NCBI GenBank assembly: GCA_036499395.1
Contig: DASYDW010000030.1
Coordinates: forward strand, 1 to 64,000
Length of the DNA: 64,000 bases
Origin: Pirellulales bacterium
GTDB lineage: Bacteria > Planctomycetota > Planctomycetia > Pirellulales > JACPPG01
Direction of reading: 5' to 3'
Below, piece after piece: positions 24,815-35,205 of the stretch (its first letter is position 1; each line of letters starts with the position of its first letter). A program made the position numbers and the translations under genes. A model generated the notes under the pieces. The model was not told the DNA's origin. It saw only the letters and a program-made list of their open reading frames with translations, and did no database searches.

Positions 24815-25567
24815 CTACTGTCGCGCACCACCCGCCAGGACTAGCGTTTGCCCGGTGGCCCAGCCTGACTCTTCCGACGCAAAGAACACCGCCGCGCGAC
24901 CGATATCCTCGGGCTGTCCAATGCGTCCCAGCGGCGTCTGCGACTCGACCATCTTGCGAAAATCCCCTTCGGCAAAACCGGCGCTGTGCAACCCTTCGGT
25001 CTCGATCATGCCGGGGTTCAGCGAGTTGACGCGGATCTTCTTCGGTCCAAGCTCGCGTGACAGCGATATCGTTATCGCGTCGACGGCCGCCTTCGTGGCG
25101 CTGTAGACCGAGGCGCCCGGTAGCGGCATTGGGCTGACGATCGAGCTAATGTTAATTACCGAGCCACCGGCCGATCCAAAATGCTTGACGGCCTCTTGTG
25201 TAGTGAGCAACAGCCCCAGCACATTCAGATTGAACTGCTTGTGAAAGTGCTCAGGCGTGACGGTTTCCAGCGGTGAGAATTCGTAAACGCCGGCGTTATT
25301 CACCAGCACGTCGAGCCGATCGAACGCGGAACTCGTTTCAGCGAACAGGCGCTTAATGTCCTCGGGCTTCGAAACATCCGCTTGCACCGCGACGGCCTTG
25401 CCTCCCTTTTTGCGAATGCGCTCAACAACCGCCTCGGCGCCAGACTTGCTGCTGGCGTAATTCACGACGACCGACGCTCCCTCGGCCGCGAGATTTTCTG
25501 CAATCGACGCGCCAATCCCCTTCGAGGCTCCCGTTACGACGGCAACTTTACCTGTGAGACGGCTCAT
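24815..25567 (-). CDS. short-chain dehydrogenase/reductase (3-oxoacyl-ACP-reductase-like)
   Basis: This encodes 250 residues, a classical SDR with NAD(P) binding motif TGASKGIG (residues 12-19), NNAG (90-93), catalytic Ser141/142, Tyr155 and Lys159 (YSATK). The Asn after the second strand and the basic Lys16 suggest NADP preference. AAGGAGATTTTCC before the ATG is an excellent ribosome binding site. The cytoplasmic reaction is reduction of a ketone or oxidation of an alcohol; the substrate cannot be assigned from this family alone, and there is no fatty-acid gene beside it. It is divergent from the phosphodiesterase gene. Confidence 0.92.
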   Translation of the reverse strand: MSRLTGKVAVVTGASKGIGASIAENLAAEGASVVVNYASSKSGAEAVVERIRKKGGKAVAVQADVSKPEDIKRLFAETSSAFDRLDVLVNNAGVYEFSPLETVTPEHFHKQFNLNVLGLLLTTQEAVKHFGSAGGSVINISSIVSPMPLPGASVYSATKAAVDAITISLSRELGPKKIRVNSLNPGMIETEGLHSAGFAEGDFRKMVESQTPLGRIGQPEDIGRAAVFFASEESGWATGQTLVLAGGARQ

Positions 25568-25959
25568 GGAAAATCTCCTTATTTGCTTGGCTGTTGTGCG
25601 GTTTGCGGACGCCGTTCGGCGGTCCCTTCATCTCGGAATACCGGCGGTTCGTGCCCCTCTTACGCGGAAATGCTGCGTCGATGAATTCCGCGGTGTTTAC
25701 AGGGGAATCCAGGCAGTCTAGCGCGGCTTGCGGGATTTGGCCAGCCGTGACGTGTGGCGGTCGTTTTTGCATCCTTACGACCTCGGCAGCAGGACCTGTC
25801 ACGATCGAGAGCCGAAATCGGGCGGAAACGCTGCCCACCATGATTTCGCAATTCCCGTCGAATCTCACCGACCTTAATCGGGCGCTCACATTGATCGAAT
25901 AGTCTGTCGGCTGCGCGTTTCATTTCATCCGATAGTCAACGTCAATCAGGAGCCGCACG
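25568..25959. other. divergent intergenic region
   Basis: There are 392 bases between the leftward SDR and the rightward phosphodiesterase. They must hold both promoters but no convincing hexamer pair or repeat was seen. Open frames here look like shadows. Confidence 0.35.
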
Positions 25960-27345
25960 ATGCGATGGATCATTATTTGGCTGTCGATCGTTTGCCTCGT
26001 ATGCCTGGCCACGCCGAGCGCGTTTGGCGCAGATTCTGAGCCCGCTGAGAACGCGGTTGTCATCGTCAGCGTGGACGGTTTGGCGGCGTTCTATTGGGAC
26101 GATCCGCGGGCCGAGATGCCGACGATCCGCGCCTTGGCCAAAGAAGGAGCGAGCGCCACGGCCATGACAACCGTGGCTCCGACAGTCACGTGGCCCAACC
26201 ATACAACCTTGATCACAGGAGTGACCCCCGCCCGTCACGGAGTGGTGGGGAATGATTACTACGATCGAGCTCACCGGCGCCCGGTTCCACTGATGACCGA
26301 TCCCGACGGGCTTAAGGAGCGGCTGGTGCGGGTGCCCACGCTCTATGATCTGGCCAAGGCTCGGGGGCTGAGCACGGCGGCCATTCGTTGGCCGGCAACG
26401 CGCGGTGCCAAGAATTTGGATTGGACTCTGCCCGACGTCTTTTCGGACGAGCTGCTGCACGAATACTCGACGCCCGAACTCATGAAAGAGTGCAAGGCGG
26501 CCGGTGTTTGGGCGGACGGCGAAGTGGTTCAGGCCGGGACTCGCGAGTTGCGCGTCGTGTCCGACGAGGCATGTACGCGAGTTTTCAACTTCATTCTCGA
26601 GCGACACCGCCCTGGCTTGGCCCTGCTGCACGTAACATTTGTCGATCACGAAGAGCATCTGAAGGGGCCGCGAACGGCGGAGGCTTACACCGCGATAAAG
26701 CTGGCCGACGAGCAGGTCCGATCGGTTTGGGAGACGACGAAGCGAGTCTACCAAGACAAAGCAACTTTGATCGTTCTCTCGGACCATGGATTTTCGCCGG
26801 TCGAGCGGCTGGTCATGCCCAATGTCGCATTGCACGACGCCGGACTGATCGAAACGAATGGTGACCAGGTCACGGGAGGCACCGTGCATGTGATCGTGCA
26901 GGGAGGGGCGGCCCTTGTCTATATTCTCGACGCCGAACATCGCGCCGACATTCTCGCGCGCGGCAAGGCATTGTTTTCGAGCCTGGAAGGGGTCGCCAAG
27001 GTTGTGGAGTCGTCGCAATTAGCGCATCACGGTCTTGCGGAACCGCAGACGGATCCTCGTTCGCCAGACTTGCTGCTGTTCGCCAAGGAGGGATGGAGTT
27101 TCGCGAATTCCGCGACGGGCGCAGCCACCACGATCGCGCCGGTAGACCGCAAGGGAGCGCACGGACATGACGAGCACCTACCGATCATGGACGCGACCTT
27201 TGTCGCCTGGGGCCGAGGCATCGAGGCCGGCGCACGTTTGGGGCGCATCGCCAACATCGACGTCGCGCCCACCGTCGCGCGACTGCTGCAGTTGCCGCTG
27301 GAAGGAGCCGATGGAAAGCCACTCACCGCCGCTTTATCGGAATGA
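25960..27345 (+). CDS. exported alkaline-phosphatase-superfamily phosphodiesterase (NPP-like)
   Basis: This encodes 461 residues. CAGGAG precedes the ATG and a signal peptide follows (1-23, ending SAFGAD). Family motifs are in order: metal Asp39 in IVSVDG, nucleophile Thr77 in VTWPNHTTLITG, HGVVGNDYYD, LLHVTFVDHEEH around residue 229 (metal Asp/His), LSDHGF around 275 and HGHDEHLPIMDATFVAWG near 406. This is the type I phosphodiesterase/nucleotide pyrophosphatase arrangement, with two zinc ions expected. It likely cleaves phosphodiesters or pyrophosphates in the periplasm. It converges with the ABC-F gene (38-base gap). Confidence 0.9.
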   Translation: MRWIIIWLSIVCLVCLATPSAFGADSEPAENAVVIVSVDGLAAFYWDDPRAEMPTIRALAKEGASATAMTTVAPTVTWPNHTTLITGVTPARHGVVGNDYYDRAHRRPVPLMTDPDGLKERLVRVPTLYDLAKARGLSTAAIRWPATRGAKNLDWTLPDVFSDELLHEYSTPELMKECKAAGVWADGEVVQAGTRELRVVSDEACTRVFNFILERHRPGLALLHVTFVDHEEHLKGPRTAEAYTAIKLADEQVRSVWETTKRVYQDKATLIVLSDHGFSPVERLVMPNVALHDAGLIETNGDQVTGGTVHVIVQGGAALVYILDAEHRADILARGKALFSSLEGVAKVVESSQLAHHGLAEPQTDPRSPDLLLFAKEGWSFANSATGAATTIAPVDRKGAHGHDEHLPIMDATFVAWGRGIEAGARLGRIANIDVAPTVARLLQLPLEGADGKPLTAALSE

Positions 27346-27383
27346 GACCGGTGTGCAGGGAAAGCGGCGCCAGTCGAAGTTCG

Positions 27384-29207
27384 TCAGTCGGCGAATTGCT
27401 CTAGTTCTTCCCATCGCCCGTAGAATGTCGAGAGCTTTGCTTCCAGTTCTTTCAGACGCGTTTGTTGCTCTGTAATGAGCTTCACTGGTTGCCGGTAAAA
27501 ATCTTCTTGCGCCATCGCCTGATGCAGTTGCCCGATCTCGCTTTCCAGTCTCTCGATCGTCGCGGGCAGGGTTTGCAGTTCCTGTTTTTCCTTGAACGTC
27601 AGGCGCCGTTTCTTGGGCATAGCCTGGGAATCTGGTTGCGAGCGGCGCTCCTTCGAAGCTGTGGCAGCAACTACTGATTGCTTCGCGGGGACGTCCGCGG
27701 CCACGGATGCGGCGCGTTGCTGTTGCCAGTCGTCATAACCGCCGACGTATTCTTTGAGTTGCCCCTCGTCGAAGACGAACGTGCTGGTAACGACGTTGTT
27801 CAAGAAGGCACGATCGTGACTGACCACGATGATGGTTCCGGCGAATTGCACGAGCCGTTCTTCGAGCAGTTCCAGGGTTTCCGCGTCGAGATCGTTCGTC
27901 GGCTCGTCCATCACGATCACGTTGGCCGGCTTGGCGAACAGCTTGGCCAGCAGCACGCGATTGCACTCGCCGCCGGACAAGAACCGCACCGGCGTCCGGG
28001 ACCGTTCAGGGCTGAACAAAAACTCTTCCAAGTAACCAATGACGTGTCGCGGCTTGCCGGCGATCGTGACGGTGTCGTATCCGTCGCCGACATTCTCCTG
28101 CACCGTGGCCTCGGGATCTAGTTTTTGCCGCAATTGATCGAAGTAGGCGATTTGCAGGTTCGTGCCCAGGCGAACCGTGCCAGTGTCGGGCTTTAATTGC
28201 CCAAGCAGCAGGCGCAGCAGCGTGGTTTTGCCGGCTCCGTTGGGTCCGAAGACGCCGATCTTATCGCCACGCAGGACCGTGGCCGAGAATGTGGGCACGA
28301 TCGTCCGTTCGTCGTAGGCGAACGAGACACCGTCAAGCTCAGCGACAAGCGTTCCGCTGCGCTGCGCCTCGGCAATGGCCAACTGCACCTTGCCGGCGGC
28401 CGTCGGGCGAGCCTTGCGATCGCGCCGCATCTGCTCGAGCGCTCGCACGCGTCCCTCGTTGCGGGTCCGCCTGGCTTTGACGCCTTGGCGGAGCCAGACC
28501 TCTTCTTCGGCGAGCCGTTTATCGAACAGGGCGTTTTGCTTTTCCTCGGCGGCCAGCCAGTCTTCCTTGCGGCTGAGGAACGTATCGTAGTCGCACGACC
28601 AGTCAAACAGTCGGCCGCGGTCGATTTCCAGAATACGCGTGGCCAGCTTTCGCAGGAACATGCGATCGTGCGTGACGAAGATCAACGTCGTGTTCAGGCG
28701 AACGAGATATTCTTCCAGCCAGCGAATGGCGTCGATGTCGAGATGGTTCGTTGGTTCGTCCAACAGTAGCAAGTCGGGCGACGCGACCACGGCTCGGGCA
28801 AGCAGGACTCGGCGCTTCATACCCGATGACAGATTCTCGAACCGGTCCTCCCCGGCGAGTTCCATTTCGGCCAGGACGCGATCGATTTGCTGCTCGGCTC
28901 GCCATGCCGTGTCCGCTTCATGAACCTCATGGGCCAGGCCTTGGCCGACGACCTCGCGGATCGAGCCGGTTATATCTTGCGGTACATCCTGCGGCAGGAT
29001 CGCGATTTTTGTCGTCGCGGCGTACGAAATCTCCCCCGAATCGGGTTCAACCTGGCCGGACAGCAGCCGCATGAAGGTCGTCTTTCCTTCGCCGTTGCGT
29101 CCCAATAAGGCGATGCGCTGCCCCGGCTCGATCTGGCACGAGATGGCATCGAGCAGCGTGCGCCCTCGATAGGCAATAGAAAGTTCGCTGACAGTGACGA
29201 GGGGCAT
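27384..29207 (-). CDS. uup: ABC-F ATPase, Uup type
   Basis: This encodes 607 residues with two ABC ATPase domains and no membrane domain. Domain one has Walker A GRNGEGKT (36-43), signature LSSGMKRR and LLLDEPTNHLD. Domain two has GPNGAGKTTLLRLLLG, LSGGECNR and IVMDEPTNDLD. The linker between them is Lys/Arg-rich (KARRTRNEGRVRALEQMRRD). The last 75 residues form a coiled coil (TIERLESEIGQLHQAMAQED), the mark of Uup rather than EttA or YheS. Uup relatives act on ribosomes and influence transposon excision and replication intermediates. ATG 29207 is preferred over an upstream TTG. No strong ribosome binding site is seen. Confidence 0.9.
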   Translation of the reverse strand: MPLVTVSELSIAYRGRTLLDAISCQIEPGQRIALLGRNGEGKTTFMRLLSGQVEPDSGEISYAATTKIAILPQDVPQDITGSIREVVGQGLAHEVHEADTAWRAEQQIDRVLAEMELAGEDRFENLSSGMKRRVLLARAVVASPDLLLLDEPTNHLDIDAIRWLEEYLVRLNTTLIFVTHDRMFLRKLATRILEIDRGRLFDWSCDYDTFLSRKEDWLAAEEKQNALFDKRLAEEEVWLRQGVKARRTRNEGRVRALEQMRRDRKARPTAAGKVQLAIAEAQRSGTLVAELDGVSFAYDERTIVPTFSATVLRGDKIGVFGPNGAGKTTLLRLLLGQLKPDTGTVRLGTNLQIAYFDQLRQKLDPEATVQENVGDGYDTVTIAGKPRHVIGYLEEFLFSPERSRTPVRFLSGGECNRVLLAKLFAKPANVIVMDEPTNDLDAETLELLEERLVQFAGTIIVVSHDRAFLNNVVTSTFVFDEGQLKEYVGGYDDWQQQRAASVAADVPAKQSVVAATASKERRSQPDSQAMPKKRRLTFKEKQELQTLPATIERLESEIGQLHQAMAQEDFYRQPVKLITEQQTRLKELEAKLSTFYGRWEELEQFAD

Positions 29208-29458
29208 GAAGGCAACGCATATCAAGGAAGCGTCAGGGGGACGCCGAACCGGCGAACTGCATTCCTGGCAATTATGCCGATTTCGAGCTCGGCGGCGATA
29301 GCCTGCATCGAAGGAGACAATTTGCCGGTGTGTGTATTTGCGGCTTCGTGGGCTCGAACAATGTTGAAGGTCTGCCGGGCAGGAGCTAAAATGCGGTCGC
29401 TACGATTTGCCTGCCCTCCCGCCCGATCCCGCCCCAACAATCAACCACGCCGCGCCCT

Positions 29459-32080
29459 ATGCCGCGAGCTCTCTTATTGGCACTGTTGTTCTGCGCCCAT
29501 CCCGGCACGCTGCTGGCATGGCAAGCTGCGGACGACGTTCACTTCGAAACTCATGTGCGGTCGATCCTGAAAGCGCGCTGCTGGCGCTGCCACGGCGAAG
29601 ACGAGGAACTGAAGGGGGCACTCGACACGCGCGCCGCCCGATTTTTATTGAGCGGAGGAGACTCTGGCGCGGCCATTGTCCCTGGCGATCATGCCCAGAG
29701 TTTGCTCTATGAGCGAGTCGCGTCGGGCGACATGCCTCCGGATGAAAAGAAATTGACTTCGGCCGAGATGGAAACGATCGCCCGCTGGATCGATGCCGGC
29801 GCAAAAACATTGCGCGAGGAACCTGCGGTGCTGGCCGCGGGGGACACATTCACGGTCGAAGAGCGCGGGCATTGGTCCTATCAGCCGATGCGCCGCCCTC
29901 CCTTCCCACAGGTGCAGGACCCTCAGCGAGCTTTAACTCCCATCGACACGTTCCTGCTCAGCCGCCTGGAAGCCGCAGGGGTGACTTTCAACTCGCCCGC
30001 CGATCGCTCGACAATGATTCGTCGCCTGAGTTTTGACCTGACGGGTTTGCCGCCGGCGCCGCAGGCTGTCGAGCAATTCCTGGCGGATCAGACTCCTTAT
30101 GCTTACGAGCGGCTGGTCGACACCCTGTTGGCGCCACCGGCATTCGGCGAGCGTTGGGCGCGGCATTGGCTGGACGTTGTCGGCTACGCCGATAGCGACG
30201 GCTACACTGAGCAAGATGCGGAGCGCAAGTGGGCGTACAAATATCGCGACTACGTCATCCGCGCGTTCAACGACGACAAACCGTGGGATGAATTCCTGGT
30301 CGAGCAATTGGCCGGCGATGAATTACTTACACCCCCTTATTCCAATTTGACGTCGAAGCAGGCCGACCTGCTGATCGCCACGGGCATGCTGCGCATGGGG
30401 CCCGATGGCACCGGCGGCGGGGCCGCAGATCCAAACGTGGCGCGTAACGACGTCATCGCCGACTCGATCAAGATCATGTCGAGCGCCGTCCTGGGACTAA
30501 CCGTGGGTTGCGCGCAGTGCCACGCCCATCGCTATGACGCAATCTCGCACGCGGACTATCACCGTATTCGCGCCCTGTTCGAGCCCGCGTACGACTGGAA
30601 GAAATGGCGGACTCCCCAGGAGCGGCTCGTTTCGTTGTGGACTGAGGAAATTCGCCAGCAGGCAAGCGTGGCGGATGCCGAATTGAGAGGTGTCACGCAG
30701 CAACGGGACGACGCGCTGGATAAGATCGTCAACGAAACACTGGACCGCGAACTGGCAAAGCTCCCCGAGGCGGTGCAGCCACTGGCTCGCGCGGCCCGGG
30801 CTGCGGCCGAAAAGGAGCGGACCGCTGAGCAACTGCAGTTAATCAAGGAATACCCGTTTCTGGACGTCAATCGCGGCTCGGTCTACTTATACGTCGCCGA
30901 TCGGCTGACGGAGTTCAATAAGAAATGGGAGGCACTGATCGAGGACGCTCGCAAGAAGCGTCCCGCCGACGACTACGTGCAGTGCCTCACGGAAGTGCCG
31001 GGCCAGGCTCCGCAGACATTCCTCTTTGCGCGAGGTGATTTCAATCAGCCGCGTCAGGAAGTTGCGCCGGGCGAATTGGCTGTCTTGAATTCCAGCAACT
31101 TCTCGATCGCCCCCGATGCGACCAGGCCAACCAGCGGTCGACGACTGAGCTACGCTCGCCATTTGACCGACGGGCGCCATCCGCTGGTGGCCCGTGTCCT
31201 GGTCAATCGGTTTTGGCTGCATCTATTCGGCCGTGGCTTAGTCGCGACGCCGGGAGATTTTGGCGTACTGGGCGAGCGTCCCTCGCATCCGGAATTGCTG
31301 GACTGGCTGGCCGACGAGTTTATTCGCGGCGGCTGGAAGCTGAAGCCGCTGGTGCGCGCGATGGTCACATCCACGGCCTATCGACAATCGTCCGAACGGA
31401 AAGAATCGCTGGACGCGATTGATCCCGACAATCGCTTGCTGGGGCGCATGTCGGTCCGGCGCCTCGAGGCCGAGATCATTCGCGATGCCCTACTGGCCAT
31501 CGGCAGCCGGCTGTCGACCAAGATGTACGGCCCTGCGGTGCCGGTGGCGCCCGACGATATCGGCCAAATCGTGGTCGGCGTCGACACACGCGATTCGGCA
31601 GGCCGGCCATCGGGCAAGGTGGTGCCGCTGGGCGAAGAAGAATTTCGCCGCACGATTTATGTACAGGTGCGGCGTTCGCGTCCACTCGGAATGCTCGAAC
31701 CATTCGATGCGCCGCTAATGAAGCCGAATTGCGAGCAACGAACGTCATCGACCGTGGCTCCGCAATCGTTACTCATGATGAACAGTGCATTTGTCATCGC
31801 GCAGAGCGAAGCGATGGCGGAACGAATCGAACGAGAAGCCGGCCCTGATACGACGGCGCAATTCGAACGTGCCTGGTTGCTAGCGTTTGCGAGGCGAGCA
31901 TCCGAGACTGAGAAGCGTGCTGGTGCGGAATTTCTGGCTGAACAGGCGGCCTTGGCTAGCCAGGCGGCCGCCGCGGCGACTGCGGATCCCAAGCAGACGC
32001 CTGTTCCTCCGGCGCGCATCGCCTTGGCGCAGCTCTGCCAGGCGCTGATGATTTCGAACGAATTTCTCTACGTGGATTGA
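29459..32080 (+). CDS. PSD1/planctomycete cytochrome C (DUF1549-DUF1553) exported protein
   Basis: This encodes 873 residues. After a signal peptide (1-21, ending TLLAW) comes the planctomycete cytochrome C domain with heme motif CWRCH (41-45) and a distal Met in [15 protein letters not shown]1549 follows (about 155-365, with [16 protein letters not shown] and [20 protein letters not shown], and a second CxxCH, CAQCH, near residue 350). The DUF1553 domain runs about 560-840 ([20 protein letters not shown]). A charged helical insert lies between (about 400-470). The DUF1501 gene follows after ten bases, the standard pair in planctomycetes. The electron-transfer role is inferred from the heme sites; the substrate is unknown. 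Confidence 0.93.
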   Translation: MPRALLLALLFCAHPGTLLAWQAADDVHFETHVRSILKARCWRCHGEDEELKGALDTRAARFLLSGGDSGAAIVPGDHAQSLLYERVASGDMPPDEKKLTSAEMETIARWIDAGAKTLREEPAVLAAGDTFTVEERGHWSYQPMRRPPFPQVQDPQRALTPIDTFLLSRLEAAGVTFNSPADRSTMIRRLSFDLTGLPPAPQAVEQFLADQTPYAYERLVDTLLAPPAFGERWARHWLDVVGYADSDGYTEQDAERKWAYKYRDYVIRAFNDDKPWDEFLVEQLAGDELLTPPYSNLTSKQADLLIATGMLRMGPDGTGGGAADPNVARNDVIADSIKIMSSAVLGLTVGCAQCHAHRYDAISHADYHRIRALFEPAYDWKKWRTPQERLVSLWTEEIRQQASVADAELRGVTQQRDDALDKIVNETLDRELAKLPEAVQPLARAARAAAEKERTAEQLQLIKEYPFLDVNRGSVYLYVADRLTEFNKKWEALIEDARKKRPADDYVQCLTEVPGQAPQTFLFARGDFNQPRQEVAPGELAVLNSSNFSIAPDATRPTSGRRLSYARHLTDGRHPLVARVLVNRFWLHLFGRGLVATPGDFGVLGERPSHPELLDWLADEFIRGGWKLKPLVRAMVTSTAYRQSSERKESLDAIDPDNRLLGRMSVRRLEAEIIRDALLAIGSRLSTKMYGPAVPVAPDDIGQIVVGVDTRDSAGRPSGKVVPLGEEEFRRTIYVQVRRSRPLGMLEPFDAPLMKPNCEQRTSSTVAPQSLLMMNSAFVIAQSEAMAERIEREAGPDTTAQFERAWLLAFARRASETEKRAGAEFLAEQAALASQAAAAATADPKQTPVPPARIALAQLCQALMISNEFLYVD

Positions 32081-32090
32081 GGTGGCCAGC

Positions 32091-33545
32091 ATGTCCCATT
32101 TCACGCGGCGACATTTCCTAAGCCAGCAGGCGTTCGGGCTGGGCGGCCTGGCGCTCTCGTGCCTGCTGGGAGAAGAGTCGCTGCGCGCCGCGCCGCCAAA
32201 ACCTCTTCTGGAACAACAGAAGTTCGATCTGACTCCACGTCGTCCGGCGCACCCGCCTCAAGCGACAGCCATGATCTCGTTGTTCATGCAAGGTGGGCCC
32301 AGTCATGTCGATCTGTTCGATCCCAAGCCCGAGCTGACCAAGCGGCACATGCAGGAGTTCACGGGGGACGTCAAGTACGACAACGTCGCCGAAGCCAGCA
32401 CGAAGTTGTTCGGCAGCCCTTGGAAATTCTCGAAGCACGGCCAATGCGGTACGGAGCTGAGTGAGCTGTTGCCGCACTTGGGGAACGTGGCCGATGACAT
32501 CTGCGTCATTCGCTCGATGCATACGGATGTCAATAATCACGAACAATCCATTCATGCGATGAATTCCGGCCAGATCTCGGCCGGTCGACCGGCGCTGGGC
32601 TCGTGGTTGACGTACGCGCTTGGTTCGGAAAGTCAGAATCTGCCCGCCTTCATCGTGATGACCGACCCGGCGGGCTTGCCTGTGGCAGGCGTTGCGAATT
32701 GGCAGAACGGCTGGCTGCCGTCGCTGTACCAGGGAACCGTCGTTCGCCCCCAGGAACCCCGATTTCTCAATCTCGACCCGCCTCCGCAACTGCGTGGGCC
32801 GGCACAGCATCGTTTGCTCGGTTACCTCGGCGAATTGAATCGCGAGCATCTGGAACGTCATCCGCATGAGCAGGACCTGGCGGCCCGGATCCAAAGCTAT
32901 GAACTCGCGGCGCGCATGCAAGTCGCCGCCAAAGAGGCGTTAGATATCGCCAGCGAAACGGCAGCCACGCACAAGCTGTATGGAATCGACGATCCCGAAA
33001 CTCGCGACTATGGCACACGCTGCCTGATCGCGCGACGAATGGTCGAACGCGGTGTGCGGTTCGTGCAGATTCACAGCGGCGATCAGGTCTGGGATCATCA
33101 TGGAGGCATTCAGAAGTCCTTGCCCATTGTGTGCCGACGCACGGACCAACCTGCCGCGGCCCTGGTCCAGGATCTCAAGCGAATCGGTTTGCTCGACACT
33201 ACGCTCGTACACTGGGGGGGCGAAATGGGACGGCTGCCCGTGATCGAGAACGAGAAAAATATCGGCCGCGACCATAACACCTACGGCTTCAGTATGTGGC
33301 TTGCCGGCGGTGGCGTTCGCGGAGGGATGACCTACGGCGAAACCGACGACCTCGGACACAAGGCGGCCACCGACACGGTCAGTCATCACGATTATCACGC
33401 TACGCTCCTTCACCTGTTCGGTTTGGAGCCGAAGCACGTTTCGTTCTTGCGCCCTAACGGAGTCGGTGCCCTGATCGACGGCGACGAAGGGAAAATTGTC
33501 TGGAAGATTTTGCAGCGCGGACCGCGGCAATTATCGCCCGCTTGA
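32091..33545 (+). CDS. DUF1501 Tat-exported protein, partner of PSD1
   Basis: This encodes 484 residues from ATG 32091 with GAGGTGG upstream. The N-terminus FTRRHFLSQQAFGLGGLAL is a twin-arginine signal. DUF1501 runs through the rest, a sulfatase-related alkaline-phosphatase-like fold, with MISLFMQGGPSHVDLFDPKP near residue 60, IRSMHTDVNNHEQSIHAMNS near 140, and WGGEMGRLPV, GRDHNTYGFSMWLAGGG and HHDYHATLLHLFGL in the C-terminal third. It follows the PSD1 gene by ten bases and is surely co-transcribed with it. The pair is thought to act outside the cytoplasm; the reaction is not established. It converges with another DUF1501 gene. Confidence 0.93.
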   Translation: MSHFTRRHFLSQQAFGLGGLALSCLLGEESLRAAPPKPLLEQQKFDLTPRRPAHPPQATAMISLFMQGGPSHVDLFDPKPELTKRHMQEFTGDVKYDNVAEASTKLFGSPWKFSKHGQCGTELSELLPHLGNVADDICVIRSMHTDVNNHEQSIHAMNSGQISAGRPALGSWLTYALGSESQNLPAFIVMTDPAGLPVAGVANWQNGWLPSLYQGTVVRPQEPRFLNLDPPPQLRGPAQHRLLGYLGELNREHLERHPHEQDLAARIQSYELAARMQVAAKEALDIASETAATHKLYGIDDPETRDYGTRCLIARRMVERGVRFVQIHSGDQVWDHHGGIQKSLPIVCRRTDQPAAALVQDLKRIGLLDTTLVHWGGEMGRLPVIENEKNIGRDHNTYGFSMWLAGGGVRGGMTYGETDDLGHKAATDTVSHHDYHATLLHLFGLEPKHVSFLRPNGVGALIDGDEGKIVWKILQRGPRQLSPA

Positions 33546-33587
33546 AATCGGCGCGGTTGTCGCGTGTCGCCGAGTTCGCCGACCCCG

Positions 33588-35054
33588 TCAACCCATCAAT
33601 CCGGGAATCGGATCGGCGTGATAGACGAAGTGAGGCCGATTGTTGACGTCGTGCCAGGCCAGCTCGCGCGGGATGCCCAAGGCCTGATAGATGGTGGCGG
33701 CCATGTTCTCGGGCTTTTGCGGATTCGCCGCGGGGAAGGCGCCGATCTTGTCGGTCGCACCAATAACCGTGCCACCACGCACACCGCCGCCTGCGAAGAA
33801 TACCGTTTGCGTCCCCCAATGATCGCGCCCTGGCTTGCCGGGGAACTGTGGCAACGTCGAAATCTTCGGCGTGCGTCCCATCTCGCCTGCCATGACGATC
33901 AACGTCGAGTCCAACAAGCCACGGTCCGCCAGGTCGTCCAGCAGCGCCGAAACGGCCCGATCTGTGGGCGGGAACAAAAAGTTCTTTAGCGCCGGAAACG
34001 CATTGGTGTGCGTGTCCCACGTTTCGTCATTGCCCAGGTTCACCTGCACCATGCTGACGCCGGCTTCGACCAATTGCCTTGCGATCAACAGCGACCAGCC
34101 GAACGTATTGCGGCCATAGCGGTCGAGTACCTTCGGATCGGCTTTCGCGATGTCGAAGGCCCGCTGTGTCTGACCGTCGGCCAGCAGTGAAATCGCCTTT
34201 TGCCGCTGGCGATCGAACGATTCGTTCTTGGCCGCTTGTTCGAGCGACTGCTGTTGGCGACCGATCGTGGCGAGCAAATCCAAACGTTCGTCGAAATGGG
34301 CCCGATCCATGCCTGCTGGCAGCGACAAGTTCGGCGCCTGAAAAACGAAATCCTTGGGATTCTCGCCGGCCCGGGCGTGGCTGAAACCATATTCGGGCCA
34401 CGCGCCGTACGATTGGGCATTGAACGGCGAATAGTTCACGAACATCGGATCGCGGTGCGAACCCATCTCGCCGGCGAACTGGCCGGGGATCACGCGCCCT
34501 TCGCGATGGATCAAAACCTCGGGCAAAACCACCGCGGGCGGAACATTGGTGCGCGGTGTGCAAACGGCGTTGGCGATTGCCGCCATGGAGGGCCAATCGC
34601 TGCTCTTGGGCTTGGTGCCGTCGAAACCGACCGGCAACGTCGACCGGCCCGCGAGCATGAGCTGATGTCCGGCCGAATGGTCTGGAATCCCATGCGACAA
34701 CGACCGCACCAGTGCCCACATCTCGCTGCGCTCGGCCAGCAGCGGCAAGTGCTCGCAAATCTGCACACCGGGAGTGCGCGTGGCAATGGGTTGAAATTCG
34801 CCCCGGATCGTGTCCGGCGCCGCCGGCTTCATGTCGAAGCTGTCGTGCTGGGCCAGACCTCCGGACAGGAAGATATATATGACCGATTTCGCCTTGCCGG
34901 CCGCCGCCGTAATGCTGCTTGTCGGGCTGGCAAGCGCGCGCAAACCACTTAGGTGATTCATCCCCAGGTTCAACAACCCAATCGCGCCTGCCTGTACGGC
35001 GGTGCGGCGAGAAAAGCGAATATGCTGTGGCTGTACGGAAAGTCTTGGATCCAT
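33588..35054 (-). CDS. DUF1501 protein without an adjacent PSD1 gene
   Basis: This encodes 488 residues. The N-terminus FSRRTAVQAGAIGLLNLGM is a twin-arginine export signal. DUF1501 blocks are VIYIFLSGGLAQHDSFDMKP (about 58-77), LVRSLSHGIPDHSAGHQLML (about 114-133), MAGEMGRTPKI (near 395), GRDHWGTQTVFFAGGGVRGG and MAATIYQALGI. It is clearly a different subgroup from the 32091 gene, with which it converges (42-base gap). It lies 151 bases after the MFS gene on the same strand, so it may be the last gene of the acid-sugar operon, but the larger gap leaves that open. Confidence 0.9.
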   Translation of the reverse strand: MDPRLSVQPQHIRFSRRTAVQAGAIGLLNLGMNHLSGLRALASPTSSITAAAGKAKSVIYIFLSGGLAQHDSFDMKPAAPDTIRGEFQPIATRTPGVQICEHLPLLAERSEMWALVRSLSHGIPDHSAGHQLMLAGRSTLPVGFDGTKPKSSDWPSMAAIANAVCTPRTNVPPAVVLPEVLIHREGRVIPGQFAGEMGSHRDPMFVNYSPFNAQSYGAWPEYGFSHARAGENPKDFVFQAPNLSLPAGMDRAHFDERLDLLATIGRQQQSLEQAAKNESFDRQRQKAISLLADGQTQRAFDIAKADPKVLDRYGRNTFGWSLLIARQLVEAGVSMVQVNLGNDETWDTHTNAFPALKNFLFPPTDRAVSALLDDLADRGLLDSTLIVMAGEMGRTPKISTLPQFPGKPGRDHWGTQTVFFAGGGVRGGTVIGATDKIGAFPAANPQKPENMAATIYQALGIPRELAWHDVNNRPHFVYHADPIPGLMG

Positions 35055-35205
35055 ATCGGCAAGACTCGGGCGGGGAGGGTCGGTCAGGCAGGCGAGTAAT
35101 CGCCCCTCAGGTTAGCCGTACCACGGCTTTCGTGCAAGAAAATGCGGTTTGCCAATGGTGTTCGGCGACGGTGCTCGATGCTGCGGCGCCCTTCGGCAAT
35201 AGAGG

